Origin: Simmondsia chinensis
Lineage: Eukaryota > Streptophyta > Magnoliopsida > Caryophyllales > Simmondsiaceae
Direction of reading: 5' to 3'
DNA: 64,000 nt
NCBI GenBank assembly: GCA_018398585.1
Contig: JAGTTD010000025.1
Location: forward strand, 15,195,578-15,259,577
Numbering within the stretch: the first letter of the stretch is position 1; each line of letters begins with the position of its first letter. Position numbers and translations under genes: made by a program. The notes under the pieces were generated by a model, which saw only the letters and a list, made by a program, of their open reading frames with translations, searched no databases and was not told the DNA's origin. Positions 1-11,809 of the stretch are shown here, one piece after another.

Positions 1-2
1 TG

Positions 3-1732
3 CACATAGAGAAAAATGTGAGTGATAATGTTCTAGGGACGCTATTACATATGGTGAGAAAGACTAGAGATGATGAAAAGGCAAGAAGGGCCCTTGAAGA
101 AAGGAATATAAAGCCACATCTTTGGCTACAACCTCGTCCTAATAGAAATCCGTACATGCCTCCAGCTTCTTACTATATGTCTTCAAATGATAAAGAACGG
201 TTTCTAAGAGTTCTACAGAAACTTAGGGTCCCAGATGGATATGGATCTAACATCTCGAGATGTGTGAAGTTGAAACAAAGAAAACTCTTAAACCTTAAGA
301 GTCATGAAAACCATGTTCTTATGCAAGATATTCTTCCTGTAGCTTTACGAGCATCCAATGCCACACAAGTCATTGAGTTGCTTTTAGACTTGTCTTCCTT
401 TTTCAAATGCTTGTGTTCTACGACCCTCGACCCAAATATGCTCGATCTTCAACAATCGAACATTATTCTTACACTTTGTGAGATGGAGATGGAATTTCTA
501 CCTACATTTTTCACAGTCATGGTTCATCTACTAATTCATTTAGTAGAGGAGGCTCAGCTTGGTGGGCCTGTTCACTATAGATGGATGTATCCAATTGAAA
601 GGTTAGCCGATAATGCTTCATTTACTTTGATCTCTCATATTTGGTATCCAGTAATTGATCTCACGTGTTATTTATATTTGTGTAATAAAGTTATTTGTCC
701 CATTTGAAAGCATACGTAAGTAACCAGGCGCGGCCAGAAGGGTCCATTGCTGAAGGCTACATCATGGAGGGGACTATTACATTTTGTTCTAGATACTTAG
801 AAGGTGCTACGACCATTTTTAATAGACCCAAAAGAAATGATGATAATGGTTCAAGTATGGGTAAATACTTGTTAAAGTCTGGGGGTCGTGCGATTGGAAA
901 AGAGAAAATTGTTCGCCTTGATATGAGAAGTAAGGAACAAGCGCATCGTTATGTGCTACTTCAGCTAGATGAAATCAAGGAACTTCGTGAGTAAGTGTTA
1001 ATAGAAGCAACTTTGTCAATATTAACTATTTTTGTTCAACCTGCTAATAATTTCCTTATTATAGTGAATTTTTAAGTGAAAAACGACGAGCATATTTTCA
1101 TAGAGGTCGATCTAATGTAACATTAGAAAATCAGTGGATTGTTGAAGAGTTTTCTGAGTGGCTTCAAAACCAGGTTAGTATATTTTATTCGATGTTGAAG
1201 TTGATATTATATATTCACCATTAATTTTGATACTACCTTTTATTCTATTAAGGTGCATAAAATTGATGCAACTACCGAAGAAGGTCGATTGAGAAGGGCT
1301 TTAGCTGGTGGGCTAAATCAGTATGCTAAAAGAATGAAAGGTTTTGTCCTTAATGGATACAAGTTTCATACAAAAGATCGTGAACGCTATATGAGGACAC
1401 AAAATTCTGGGGTCATGGTCGTAGCTGATGGACAAGTTTACTATGGCAAATTGACAGACATATATGAACTAGACTATTATGGGAGTTATAAAGTTGTCAT
1501 TTTTCGTTGTGATTGGGTAGCTATAAATAGGGGCTTAAGAACATTTAGAAATGATGGTGCTTGTGTGAACTTATCTAAGTTGATGCATACGGGTCGATTG
1601 TTGAAAGATGATCCATTTGTCATCTCATCTCAAGCAAAGCAAGTTTTCTATATTCAAGATGAGATGCAAAAGGGATGGTATCATGTCATTAAGACTAAAC
1701 CTAGGGACTTGTATGATCTAGGCGAGATTTGA
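3..1732 (+). CDS. TNP2-like CACTA transposase, C-terminal part (spliced, partial)
   Basis: Predicted exons are <3-601, 691-990, 1065-1173 and 1253-1732, with GT/AG introns at 602-690, 991-1064 and 1174-1252; phases match across all three joins and give about 495 open codons before TGA. The first exon reads HIEKNVSDNVLGTLL, the end of the Transposase_21 core, then a DUF4218-type region (HVLMQDILPVALR, later MVHLLIHLVEE and YRWMYPIE). After the first intron comes HLKAYVSNQARPEGSIAEGY. The last exon is a DUF4216-type domain (VYYGKLTDIYELDYYG, IFRCDWV, DPFVISSQAKQVFYIQD, KPRDLYDL). In the family this protein cuts and joins transposon ends. The DDE catalytic core lies upstream of the window. A serine codon formed at the first splice join, where relatives have Arg, leaves that join slightly uncertain. 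Confidence 0.9.
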
Positions 1733-1761
1733 TCTTTGTTTTTTTAGAGTTGTGAAATAAT

Positions 1762-1915
1762 GTTACGTGTTGTTTCATTTTGTCCATGTATGTTAGTTTC
1801 TTTTGTACGTGTTGTTTCATTTTGTCCATGTACGTTAGTTTTCTTTTGTACGTGTTGTTTTATTTTGTCCATGTATGTTAGTTTTTTTTTGTACATGTTG
1901 TTTTATTTTGTCCAT
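1762..1915 (+). repeat. Minisatellite between the two CACTA genes
   Basis: Four imperfect copies of a roughly 43-bp T-rich unit built around TTTTGTCCATGTATGTTAGT lie directly behind the transposase stop codon. They create an apparent 80-codon reading frame (1760-2002) that is only low-complexity Phe/Leu/Val and is not called as a gene. Confidence 0.8.
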
Positions 1916-2034
1916 GATCTTTGTTTCATTATTGATTATTTGTTTTACGGAACATATTTGCTTCTCATTTTATTTTTGTACGTTCTATTATACATCTACT
2001 AATTCTTTTATTTTTGGAAAAGCGTGGATTCACA

Positions 2035-4620
2035 ATGAGGAGGTTTTTTAGAAGTGGCAAATCAGTGCAGTCCTCAACAGCAACACCGGAAAATGAAGGA
2101 GGTCATGGCAATCGGCCAAGACCGTCAACATCTGAAGCAGAGGGACCAGTCAGGGAAGTTGGTGTTTGGTCCACTGACGTGCCATTTGATGAGAGGGAGC
2201 TACTTCAACTTATCGGTAAATGTTTTCAATTTTATAGCATTAATTATGGTAATAATTTTCCAATCATTAGAAAAGTAATGGTATATCTTAATCGTTAATA
2301 GATGGCCAAGGTAACTTGAGTACCTTAAGGACGAAACCAGTTAAGAAAGTATGGAATCTTCCTGAAGGTGTAAGAATTATTGTGCGGTTCAATTACCTAC
2401 GCCAACCAATTAGAAAGGGTGGCGATTTGTTGATCCGGTTTGTTGGAGAGGTTGCAAAAACGGGACGGTTTTGTCCGCTCGGAGTAAGAGATTGGCGTAC
2501 GATAGCAGAAGCTATTGAGGTTATCCGAGTAAGTATTATTTATGTCTGAAGTTTACTTTATTTATATGATATAATATGTATGTCTGAAGTTTTTGAACTT
2601 TATCATTGTATTAATTAATGTTTTATACTCTTAATTGTGTTAATTTAATTCAATAGTATAATTGGCAATAGGTTCTTCTATCAAATTTTACTATTCGAGT
2701 GAAATTTGGATATAGCACTGAAATGTGGTTGCTCTCTTACTAGTACAACTACTGCTTTATGCCTTCTTACTATTCCCTTGCCTTTTTGTGACATTATTGT
2801 TGGATTTTATGTTTTAGGGGAAATTTTCAATGCCCAGTGATGTATTGATTGATAAATCAATACTACAGCATCTTGGCAAAATGTGGAGGGGTTATAAGAC
2901 GAGCTTGAAAGCGCAATATTGCCAAGGGAACAAAACTGAGGCTGAAGTTATTGCAACAGTGCCACGAGGAGTTAATCGTGACCAATGGATAACTTTGGTA
3001 CATTTTTGGTTTTTTCCACAAGGCAAGGTAAAACAATTTCTTTTTAAGTAATTTTTGATTGGTCAAAAAGGGGAAAGCAGATTGATATTGATTATAAATG
3101 TAAAGTTTTTCTTGGATTGATGTTGATTTCCAATGTCAGGAGAAGAGTAAATGCGGCAAAGAAGCACGTGCCAAGCAGAATCAGTTTCACACGACTGGTT
3201 CAACAAATTATGCCAATAAAAGAGATAGTTTTGTAAGGACTTTAGTATATGTTTAATGTATTATTACTATCTACCTGTTAAATTAGTTAAGACTTATGTT
3301 GACGTGTTGATTGTAGGAAATTAATAAAGGGAGGAAGCCCACCAGTATAGAGTTTTACCAGGAAACTCATACCAGGAAAAGTGGTGGCTTTTTTGAGAAC
3401 ACGGTTTCACAAGAATTTATGGTGGGTTTTATTATTATCTCACATTTCTTTTAATTTAAATGTATTTAATGTTTTTTTCTCTTCTTTGTAGGATACAGCT
3501 AGAGAAATAGTTGAGGCTCAACTTGGATCTTCTTCCAGACCTCGATCAGAAATCGAGGAGGAAGTATTTGCAGAGCTAATGTATGAACAGAAAAATCCGG
3601 GCTATCGAGCGGTAGGCTATGGATTTGGCATGAAGAGGAGTGACATATACGGAGTCAGGGGTGAACTAAAGAAAAAGAGACTCGACCGTACCGGTGATCA
3701 TGTCGAATTACAAAATATGAAAATAGAATTGGCCAACGTAAAGCAGCAAATGAGAAGGCTCCTACCCATCTATGATGATGTTTCTTCTGGCCAAGCATCA
3801 TATGAAATGATAGCAGAAGGTCGAGCAATTATTACTGCGGTTGTTGATCCGGTAAGATAATCTATTTAATTTGTATTTGTTTGTACTGTAATGCAAATAA
3901 TTGCCTTTCTAATGCTTTGTAAATAATGAAATTGATGATGTGAATGATTGAGACAAAAGATGGCATTGGGGTTGGTACTTTTGGGAAACAATATGAATTT
4001 ATCATGTGAAGCAAAATTTTGGATCAGATATGCTTGTCTTGCTGCTTGAAAAGATGGTTTGGTTTTTGGATGTTTTGACACTTCTTCTACTAAATCTTTT
4101 CTCTAATATCTTCATTGATAATCCTCTTTCAATTTTTCCATATGAGGAATAGCCTAACTTTAGACAACAAGATATAATTTGAATCATGTGTGTTGTGCTT
4201 TGCAAGATGTGGCAGAGAGTGGAATCTTATGTGCTATATTGTCGCCTTAAGATGTTGCAGACTCTTCATTTGCTTCAAGCACATACTAGATAGGAATGAG
4301 AATGGAGGGCAAGCTAAATAGGTGGCAATCAAATGATATGAAAAGTCATGAGATGCAGCACAACCTAGGCCTCCCTCTATTTACTCCTACTTCCCTTCCA
4401 AAAGGGATTGTGGACACTTGAGGGTTGACGGGTTCCGATAAATGATTTCATGTGTTCATTGTTATTGATTTATGTGATAGTAAACTGGTAGATTGATATT
4501 TTGTACATAAGTAATGTTATTATTGTGTTGTCTATACAGGGTAGAGATGAATCGGGATCAGGTGACGGTGAACCCTCAAATTTTTTTGCATCTCCAAGCA
4601 CGCCAAGATCATTCGGTTGA
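2035..4620 (+). CDS. Second CACTA gene, plant Ptta/En/Spm transposase (Transposase_24-like), spliced and open
   Basis: Seven predicted exons, 2035-2215, 2302-2528, 2818-3027, 3140-3232, 3317-3421, 3492-3851 and 4540-4620, sum to 1257 nt, exactly 419 codons including TGA, with no internal stop; every intron has GT/AG ends. The start ATG at 2035 follows the transposase by 300 bp. Landmarks are STLRTKPVKKVWNLPEG and IVRFNYLRQPI in exon 2, CPLGVRDWRTI, the MWRGYKTSLK motif in exon 3, EARAKQNQFHTTGSTNY in exon 4, KGRKPTSIEFYQETHTRKSG in exon 5, and a predicted coiled coil near KIELANVKQQMRRLLP in exon 6. These match plant CACTA second-ORF proteins, thought to bind subterminal repeats and help transposition. 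The long last intron (3852-4539, 688 bp) separates a 26-residue acidic/Ser-rich tail; an alternative end at the TAA just after 3851 is possible. Confidence 0.88.
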
Positions 4621-4844
4621 TTGATATATTTGTGAAGAATGTACTTGATTAAGTTAGCATTGTATATATATATATTTTTTTTTGTTATTAGATTAATTAT
4701 GTTGATATTTGGAGTGGAAAAAATCTCAAATTTTGTATTGAACTATCAAAGTACATTGACAATGATGTAATATTTTGATTGTCGAATTCGGAATCTTATG
4801 AAAAATTTATCAGTTTAGTTGATATTTTTTTATTAAGTAATTTT

Positions 4845-4847
4845 GTG

Positions 4848-4882
<35 letters not shown>
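4845..4882 (+). repeat. (TA)n(TG)n microsatellite
   Basis: A run of TA dinucleotides passes directly into TG dinucleotides inside the CACTA 3' untranslated region. Confidence 0.9.
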
Positions 4883-4883
<1 letters not shown>

Positions 4884-4974
4884 GAAAATATGCACAAATA
4901 AATAGACAATACAGGCTGTTTGTAAAATGTCAATGCTAAGAAGTAAAAATAGGGTATTTAAAAAACTCAAAAAA

Positions 4975-5156
4975 TCTCGACAATAAAAAACACCAAAAAA
5001 TATCGGGGTTTATAAGCGCCGGTATTCTCTGCGCTTTTATTTTTCGGCGTTTTCTTTCTCAGCGCTTGTCCAAAGCGCCGATAATGAAATCTCGGCGCTT
5101 TTTTGTGCCCAGAATTCCAAAAAAAGCGCCCAGATTTACCCTTTTTTGTTGTAGTG
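4975..5156 (+). repeat. CACTA subterminal repeats and 3' terminal inverted repeat
   Basis: At least six direct and inverted copies of a core reading AGCGCCGA or its complement (for example AAGCGCCGGT near 5016, CGGCGTTTTC near 5045, CAAAGCGCCGATA near 5070, CTCGGCGCTTTT near 5092, AAAGCGCCCAG near 5123) precede the terminus TTGTTGTAGTG. In En/Spm-type elements such subterminal motifs bind the element-encoded second protein. The role here is inferred from position and repetition. Confidence 0.8.
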
Positions 5157-5273
5157 TAACCCTACTTTTATTTTTTATTTTTATGTTTTAGTTTCTAAAG
5201 ACTTAGGGGAAAATTAAAAAAAAAGAAAAAGAAAATTATATTCAGTATTTAATATTTGATTTTAAAAAAATAA

Positions 5274-5407
5274 AAACAACAACAACAACAAAACCAGTGC
5301 CTTGAAGGGCTCCCGCCTAAACAGGGTCTGGGAGGGTAGATGTACGCAGCCTTCTCCTTTCAGGGGGTACCCTAAAGAGAGGCTGTTTTCGCGGACCCCA
5401 ACATGAG
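5274..5407 (-). mobile_element. TS/Au-type SINE body with (TTG)n tail, 5'-truncated
   Basis: Read on the minus strand the unit contains GCTGCGTACATCTACCCTCC, then AGACCCTGTTTAGGCGGGAG, then CACTGG and five TTG repeats. This is the conserved 3' body of the TS/Au plant SINE group. Homology stops at CTCATGTTGGGG, the same place where the copies at 17348 and 38029 join their 5S rRNA head. No head is present here and no clear target duplication was found. Confidence 0.85.
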
Positions 5408-6179
5408 AAAAAGTAAATAATAATGATAGATATATAACAAACTACATATGATTTTCTTGCTGGAAGAAGAATCCTAATAAAATAAGAAACTTAAAAAAGA
5501 AAATGAAAGTATTGCCTTTTAAAGGCACGAGTCAGGATGCTAAAACAAATAATTCATTTAGCTTCAGGTGAAAAATTCTCACAAATTAATAAAAACAAGT
5601 TTACGCTAGTAATTTCATTTTTCTACATGTCATCTAAATAGAACAAGTACCCAATCGAATGAAAGTATCCAAAAAGAAATTATGATATATAATAGGATAA
5701 ATTATACTCTAGTATCCAATAGTTTAGTGAACTAATTTTTTAGTTTACAAATTTTGTTTTTATAAGTTCTTTAGTCTAGCTGTAAGGTAAAATAACTTTT
5801 TAATCCAACCATCGCTGATTTTAAACGAGAAAAATGTGACATCCAGTACCTAAATCCTTTCCTTGAAGACTCCCTACCCACGTCAACAACCACCGTGGGC
5901 CGCACAACAACAACTCGTGCTCACCAAGTCTCATTGTTGTTCGACATTGTCTTTGCCCACCATAGGCCACCCATACACCCCTACCTCTTTATCTCCCATA
6001 GACAACAACCACCTCCACCACCCCCGACACCGACAACTTCCTTTACCTCTAATCCTGTCCCTTCACCCCATTCCTCTCGGACCGAACCCCCTTCCCTCTG
6101 CGCGTGCGACACTAGCGCTCACGCATTGCCTGGGCAGGGTGCTTGGTGCGCATGCATCTGCGCACCTCAGCTTAGGGAC
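5408..6179. other. No gene recognised; AT-rich then GC-rich filler
   Basis: The first 400 bp are AT-rich without features. From about 5860 the sequence is Pro/Ser/Thr-rich in all frames and open on both strands, without any domain. It could be the outer part of the LTR that becomes recognisable at about 6180. Confidence 0.5.
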
Positions 6180-6876
6180 ACATGAGCACTTGGGTAGCCT
6201 CGCGCATACGGAGAGGTGCTTGGTACATGCGGGACACATGACTTGACGGTTATTGAGCATGAGGCGTAGAACTTTGACGGAAGATCCTTGAACTTGACCT
6301 TGATGGCATTCTCCTCCTTGACCCTTGACCAAGTAACCAGCACGTTGTGGATGAAGCTTTGACTGGGACACTTAGGTGTGTTTGACCAATAACCGTCCTT
6401 GGGCAAAACAAATGGCACTACACAGGCCCCTTTGACTAGAGCTTCAAGTGGCAAATGTAGTCATGGGGGCCAAGTGGGGCTTAACTGAAGGAAACATGGG
6501 TGAAATGGGAGCTCTAAAGCGCTAACTAGTTTCTTGAAGCAGTTTCTGCTAGCCCGATTATGGGAAAGGATTGGAATTGCCTATAAAAGGGTTGTTTGCC
6601 CAGAGTTGTATATCCATTCTAAAATATTGAGAGTTTAATTCCTGTACTCAGTTTTGATAGAGAAATTGTGAGAACTTCCATTATAAATTAAAGAGTGCTC
6701 AATAATTAACGTCGACCCTAGTGTCTTGTGTTCCATATTTCAGATTTATGTTCGTTTATGTTTAAATTCCGCTGCTATTGTCGTGTTAGTGTGTGTGCTT
6801 GCTTGCAGTTTCATAGTTGGAAGATTGTGAGTGAATCTCACTGCTATCATAAGTAGTTGAAAAATTACCTATAACA
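6180..6876 (+). repeat. 5' LTR of gag-only element
   Basis: Shared stretches with the copy at 11810-13065 include GAGCACTTGGGTAGC, the GACTTGAnGGTTATTGAGCAT block, ACATGGGTGAAATGGGAGCT and GGAnTGGAATTGCCTATAAAA. The last holds a TATA box near 6581. The LTR ends in CCTATAACA just before the primer site. Its outer end is not resolved. Confidence 0.7.
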
Positions 6877-6877
6877 A

Positions 6878-6893
6878 TTTGGTATCAGATCTA
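6878..6893 (+). other. Primer binding site (tRNA-Met type)
   Basis: TTTGGTATCAGATC lies immediately behind the LTR end and matches the common plant initiator tRNA-Met primer site (TGGTATCAGAGC) except near its 3' end. Confidence 0.8.
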
Positions 6894-7204
6894 GGTTCCA
6901 TAAATCGTTGTGGTCCAAGATTTATGGAAGGCTTGTAGAAACTAGAATTTTATTGTCCAAGTCTTAACTAGGTTTGCCCATTGAATTCGAATTTTAATTT
7001 TGACTTTCTAGTAAGGACCCAATATTTTAAGTAGGGTCTTGGCTTGTATTTGAGCTCCGACCTTAGTGCTGTTTCGTTGGCTTGCTTCTATGTGGTTGTG
7101 CTGTTGGTGTTTTATTGGTGGTCAAATTGCTAATGGTTGTGTTGAACCTTTTCCTTCAGTGTTGATTGCTCGGTTGAACTTTGCCTAGAGATGACCTTGT
7201 GACG

Positions 7205-8404
7205 ATGTCGCAAAATCAGCAGGAATCTTTCAAACACCTTAAGGAAAATGAAAGTATAATCTAGATAGAGGAAATCCTCGGTTCGAAGCACAATGTTTAT
7301 GACCTTCCTCGGGAATGGTTTTGGAGTGATGAAGTCTTTGTCTAAGGATATTGTGTCCTTTAAGGAAATGATCCAGTCCTTAATAACTGCCCAAAGGACC
7401 ACATCTCCAGCCTCTGCTCCCCCTCCCAACGTGTACTGCAGGTTGGGTCCTAATGGCTGTCATAGTAGTTCCACTAACGTACCCCATGTCGGTGAAGCTT
7501 TCATCCCTATGGTGGAAAGCTTACAAAAAGAAATTTCAAATTTTTGCAAGACTCTTGATGTTGGAACGCGTAGCCTTGAGAAAAGAGGTATCAACATGCA
7601 TGCCTCTAAAGGTTTTGAAGGCGATCATAGTGCCAAGACTTTGGAGAACTTCCCCTAGGACAGGAAGTAGGTTGTCCATGTCCATGAGGAAGGCAAAGTT
7701 GCTATTGCATCCATGCACTTGTTTGGAGATGCAAAGCTGTGGTGGAGAGCACGTTTGTCTGAGGAACATGATGTTGGACATGTTGTGACCGTTCATGTAA
7801 GACCTTAAAGAAAGATCTTTGTGAACAATTCTTCCCAAACAATGCCTCTTGGTTGGCTCATGAAGCTTTAAAGGGCCTAAAACAAATTGCTTTCGTGCAT
7901 GACTATATAAATACTTTTAGTTCTATCATGATGGAAATTGAAATTATGATAGGAGAACAAAAGCTTTCTAATTTTCTTTCTGATCTTAAGCCTTGGGCAC
8001 AATTGGAGTAAAGGCATCAAAAGGTCTAGGATCTTGTCTTTACCATTGCTGCCGCGGATGTGTTAGTAGACTTTTGCTTAGGTCATGATGCTAATAAGAA
8101 AGATCACTTTAAGAAAGGACGGAGAAATGGTTCTAAGATTGCTAAAAATAGAAAGAGGCCTACTACAGAACCTAATAACATAAAAGTATGGATAAAAACA
8201 AGTGGAAATGATAAGGAAATTAGTCCTAAGTTTGGTGGTTGTTTTATATGCAGATGTTCTCAGTTTGCAAGGAATTGCCCTAACAAGCAAACTTTAAGCG
8301 CCGTCATTCAGCAGGATGAAGATGAGAAAGAGGACAATGAGCAATCTCTATTCCATATGAGGATGAACTCACCAAAGTTGCTGGACAAAATAGTTTTTGG
8401 CTGA
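7205..8404 (+). pseudogene. LTR-retrotransposon gag, broken
   Basis: Starting at MSQNQQESFK (ATG 7205), the gag can be followed through several frameshifts and stops. Recognisable pieces are LFGDAKLWWRARLSEEHD near 7720-7775, the capsid motif with paired Trp; a central helical region around HDYINTFSSIMMEIEIM near 7900; LSDLKPWAQLE near 7980; and a zinc knuckle near 8240-8285. The knuckle reads CFICRCSQFARNC, so the His of the CCHC motif is replaced by Gln. The gag ends with an acidic stretch (DEDEKEDNEQ) at a stop at 8402-8404. Gag normally forms the particle and packages RNA. With the broken frame and lost His this copy cannot be functional. Confidence 0.75.
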
Positions 8405-8899
8405 TCTTGTAGGTTTTTGGTCATCCAAGCAGGCCTGTGGACTGCTGCTTTGTTTATGGCTTTTCGATATTTATGTTTTCTTGTTAAGTTTCATTGCTTA
8501 TGTTTTGTTGTTTTAGGTTTTGGATGTAATTTCATTTGATGGCTTTCCCTACTTTGTTTTCATGATGGTTTCATTATGGCTTTTATCAGATATACATTCG
8601 ATTGTGACATCCTGTGTGCAGTAGATTGTTGGATGTGTGATTAGTGGTGCATCTAATGGGCTTGTATACACCCTAATCCATAATGAAATTTCAATCGAAT
8701 GTGTGTTGAATGGTGCATCTAATGGCCTAAAAACAAATGAGAGTTAGACAAGATACCCAATAGGCTGGTGTGTGCCTTGACTTATGTTAAGCCTAGTTGG
8801 TGCACTTGAACCATGGTTTTCTCCAAGGACTAGTGTTTAGCGTGATGATTGGAATAAGATGGTGGTGGTGCCCATGAACGACCAAGGCAAAGGACTATT
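8405..8899. other. No gene recognised
   Basis: Sequence behind gag has no open frame or pol motif. The phrase GGTGCATCTAATGG occurs twice (about 8645 and 8710) as a short imperfect repeat. Confidence 0.5.
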
Positions 8900-10560
8900 G
8901 GAATTGGTATTCTAAAAAAACCTAATTAGTTAGTTTTAAATATTAAATAAATAAAATTATTTTATTTATGTAGTGTATGATTATATTTATGGATCAAATA
9001 TGTGCGTGATTGTTTTCTAAAACGTTCCATGAGATGGACATAGTCCAAGATGACATGTCAAGTTTAGTTTAAGAGGTCAAGGTGATTGAGACACATATAG
9101 ACTTAAATCAAATTAATAATATATTATCAAAGTATGTTCGTAGTTGGTGATAAATTTAGACAACTTGTGATAAGACTATAATATGATACTTTAGATGACT
9201 TGTCTTAGTCACTTGGATAGGATCTAAGAGTATTATATTGGTGTTGTCAATAAGATTAGAATACTTAGCAGGACCACTTGAGTTATTTGTTTCTTAACTG
9301 TTATCAGAAATAATTAATTCTGTAAATAGCTCTAAACCTAGTAATAAATCTAAACTCGCTCATGGATTATTTGTTGCTTTGATGTGCTAAAAGGATTAGC
9401 CACAACACGTTAACTTAAATCTTATGTGCGTTGGGTAACGGCATGAAGTGTAGCGGGAACATGTGTTGTACATGGAATCTGTAGCCTCATACGAGATAAA
9501 GATATCCTCTTAGTTGATTCGCAAGCATATAAACATATTTGAGAATCTTTGGCTAAAGTATTCTATATATTTGACATTTAGAATTATTACATAAATTATT
9601 TTTTATATTATTGAATTGTTCAAGAAGGACAAGTTGGGGACTACGGTGAAAGATGTGAAAAAATAATGATAGTAGTTAAAGTTATTTTTGCTCATATATA
9701 TATAATAGAAGGGTTGATTGTCACAATAAAAGTTATTTGGGAATTCTTGAGTAAATATATATAATTCTAGATTGTACAACATTTAATTAATAGAATTAAG
9801 TGTTGTTAAATAGTAATTAATGTCATCAAGAGTTGATGATTAGATTTCACCCATTTGGAGCTAGAATTAGATTGTCCATCCGGTCCTTTGCAAGCTTCAA
9901 CTTAAGCGCCATTTAAAAATATTTGAAATTAAATTTATGAGATGAATTATTTATTTGTAAAATAAATAAATATTTATGAGATGAATATATAAGACGATAA
10001 GTTACATTGTGTTTTACACAAAAAAAAAAAAGGCAGAAAGCCTTCCTAGCCCCACATGTGCAATGCACGCGGAGGGACATAGGAAGTTCAAAGGAGGCGG
10101 GTGCTTAAAAAAAAAAAAAAAAAGCCTTGCTGACATCAGCAACACAGTTTTAACATGTATGGGAACCTCTTCGTGCTAACGTCATGTGTGACGTCGATGC
10201 CTGGCTTTGTTTTTGTGTATATATACGTATCTTTAAAAAGAAAAGGATTAAGGTTTTGGTACTTAGTTTTCTCCCACAACGAAAACCCTTAAATTTGTTT
10301 TTAAGAGTTTTCTTAATTTATTATTTAGCATCGTTTTTTTAAAAAAAATTATTTTTGGAAAAGATTGAACGTAAAATTTTGTTCTAAAAATTTACTAAAA
10401 TATTAATTTTGGAAGCTCACCTTCCCCTTGCTAGAAGAAGTCATTGCGAAAAAGGCCTTGAGGTGCCAAGTTATTCTTCGTCCAATTTCAGATCTTCAAA
10501 TGCAGAGTTGAGATTCGCACTTCAGGTATGTTTAATTAAATATTTGATACTTATCTTATT
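8900..10560 (+). repeat. Long LTR-like repeat, copy A
   Basis: This 1.6-kb stretch is homologous over its length to 22960-24720. Shared blocks include ACTTTAGATGACTT, TTAGTTGATTCGCAA, GAGAATCTTTGGC and AAAGTATT. It has a TATA-like tTATATATA near 10216 and ends in a splice-donor-like CAGGTATG near 10523, as copy B does. No coding sequence is present. It is most likely a solo or truncated LTR of a long-LTR retrotransposon inserted into the gag-only element. Confidence 0.6.
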
Positions 10561-10597
10561 TTTCCTTTAGTTTGTTTATTCTACATACCATGTTTAC

Positions 10598-10687
10598 ACA
10601 TATTTTATATGATATTTTATTTGTCATGTTATAAACTTATTAACATATTTTATATGATATTTTATTTGTCATGTTATAAACTTATTA
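10598..10687 (+). repeat. Perfect 45-bp tandem duplication
   Basis: Two identical adjacent 45-bp units (10598-10642 and 10643-10687), each starting ACATATTTTATATG, mark a recent local duplication. Confidence 0.95.
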
Positions 10688-10689
10688 AA

Positions 10690-11809
10690 GTAAGATGCAG
10701 ATTTAATTGAATAGTTTAATTACATCGGGGTTTTAGATTCAAAATTTAGGATTTTAAATTCGTTTTCTACTACCTCACTCTAGCCAATTTTAGAAAATAT
10801 TTTTGAAGTACTCCCAACAAGGACAACCTATGTTGGGTTTCATGGGAACTTACACTTTCTACCGAGCATGTAAGATTCTTTGGGTGAGGGAGGTATGTAA
10901 GATCCTTGACATTAGGATACTTATCGAGGTGCTTGATGCTCCAATCATCGAGTAGACATGGTGATATGGGATGCGAACCTCCAGTGCATGTTGGTTGTTA
11001 GCGCCTACGTGTGGTTGCGTCGTGGGACATAACGATAGTTTGACCCGAGAATGTCCTTATTGGGGCAGTTTGATGTGCGCTTGTAGCTGCACCTTGGCCT
11101 AGTCTAGTGGCACTGGCCAGGCACTTGTCATGCTCAAGCGTGCGCACACTTGGTTAAGTGCAATGCTGATATAAGAAGGACGACGATTAAGCACAAATGC
11201 ACGCACAATGTGCACTCTTTGTATGGGTGAACTGGGCCTAAAGAAATTGAGCCTGAGCATGGCATTGATGGATCGAGGGCTATGCGCTCATTGTACGGTG
11301 CTAACCATATGCGTGGCTGCAAGTCAAGCGCAACAATAGCTCGAGCAGGGACAAAGCATTGGAAGGTAAGTCAAGTGCGCGGTTAGCTACACCTCGCTAA
11401 CACGGTAAGAAAACATAGCCCAGAGACAATTTGTGAGCACGTGACACCAACTCAAGATAGACTTTGGGCATATGCATGGGAGTGTAGACATTAACCTAGG
11501 TTAAGCCTTTGGACCCCCTTGGGTAGAAGCTTTAACCAATAGACTGGTTAAATACTTATGCATGCAGTGCATGTGGGCATTGGACACGCTAGGCACTATG
11601 GCGTACAACACTCATGTGCAGTAGTGCGATTGTGTCTAGGACGCATAGCGCAAGGTGCATGGGCATGTGTGTAGGGCGAAGAGCTCATGTGACACAGTTA
11701 GAGTTGTGCAACGGCAGCACACGTGCCAGGCAATGCATGTGATGCATGCAGCGTGTGTAACACTAGCAGTGCATGTATGCATGTCTGGGCATAGGCTCCT
11801 AGTGCACGT
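10690..11809. other. No gene recognised; GC-richer retroelement spacer
   Basis: No open frame with domain similarity on either strand. Base composition and repeated GCATG/GCAC words resemble the LTR that follows, so part of it may be outer LTR sequence. Confidence 0.45.

Larger units (their letters stand above)
1..5156 (+). mobile_element. CACTA (En/Spm) DNA transposon, 3' portion
   Basis: The element enters from the left edge and ends in TTTTGTTGTAGTG at 5144-5156, the inverted form of a CACTA terminus (CACTACAACAAAA). It carries the two genes usual for the superfamily: the TNP2-like transposase tail (3-1732) and a second Ptta/En/Spm-type gene (2035-4620), both on the plus strand. The three bases after the terminus (TAA, 5157-5159) would be the right copy of the 3-bp target duplication, but the left end is outside the window. 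The reading frames of all exons seen are open, so this copy is younger than most other elements here. Confidence 0.9.

Noticed and set aside
1760..2002. 80-codon open frame after the transposase
   Set aside because: Produced by a 43-bp T-rich minisatellite; low-complexity product without domain.
5016..5130. CRISPR-like short repeats
   Set aside because: They are inverted and irregularly spaced subterminal motifs of a CACTA transposon in eukaryotic DNA.
5863..6454. Overlapping open frames on both strands
   Set aside because: Pro/Ser/Cys-rich low-complexity translations in all frames with no domain; part overlaps the LTR.
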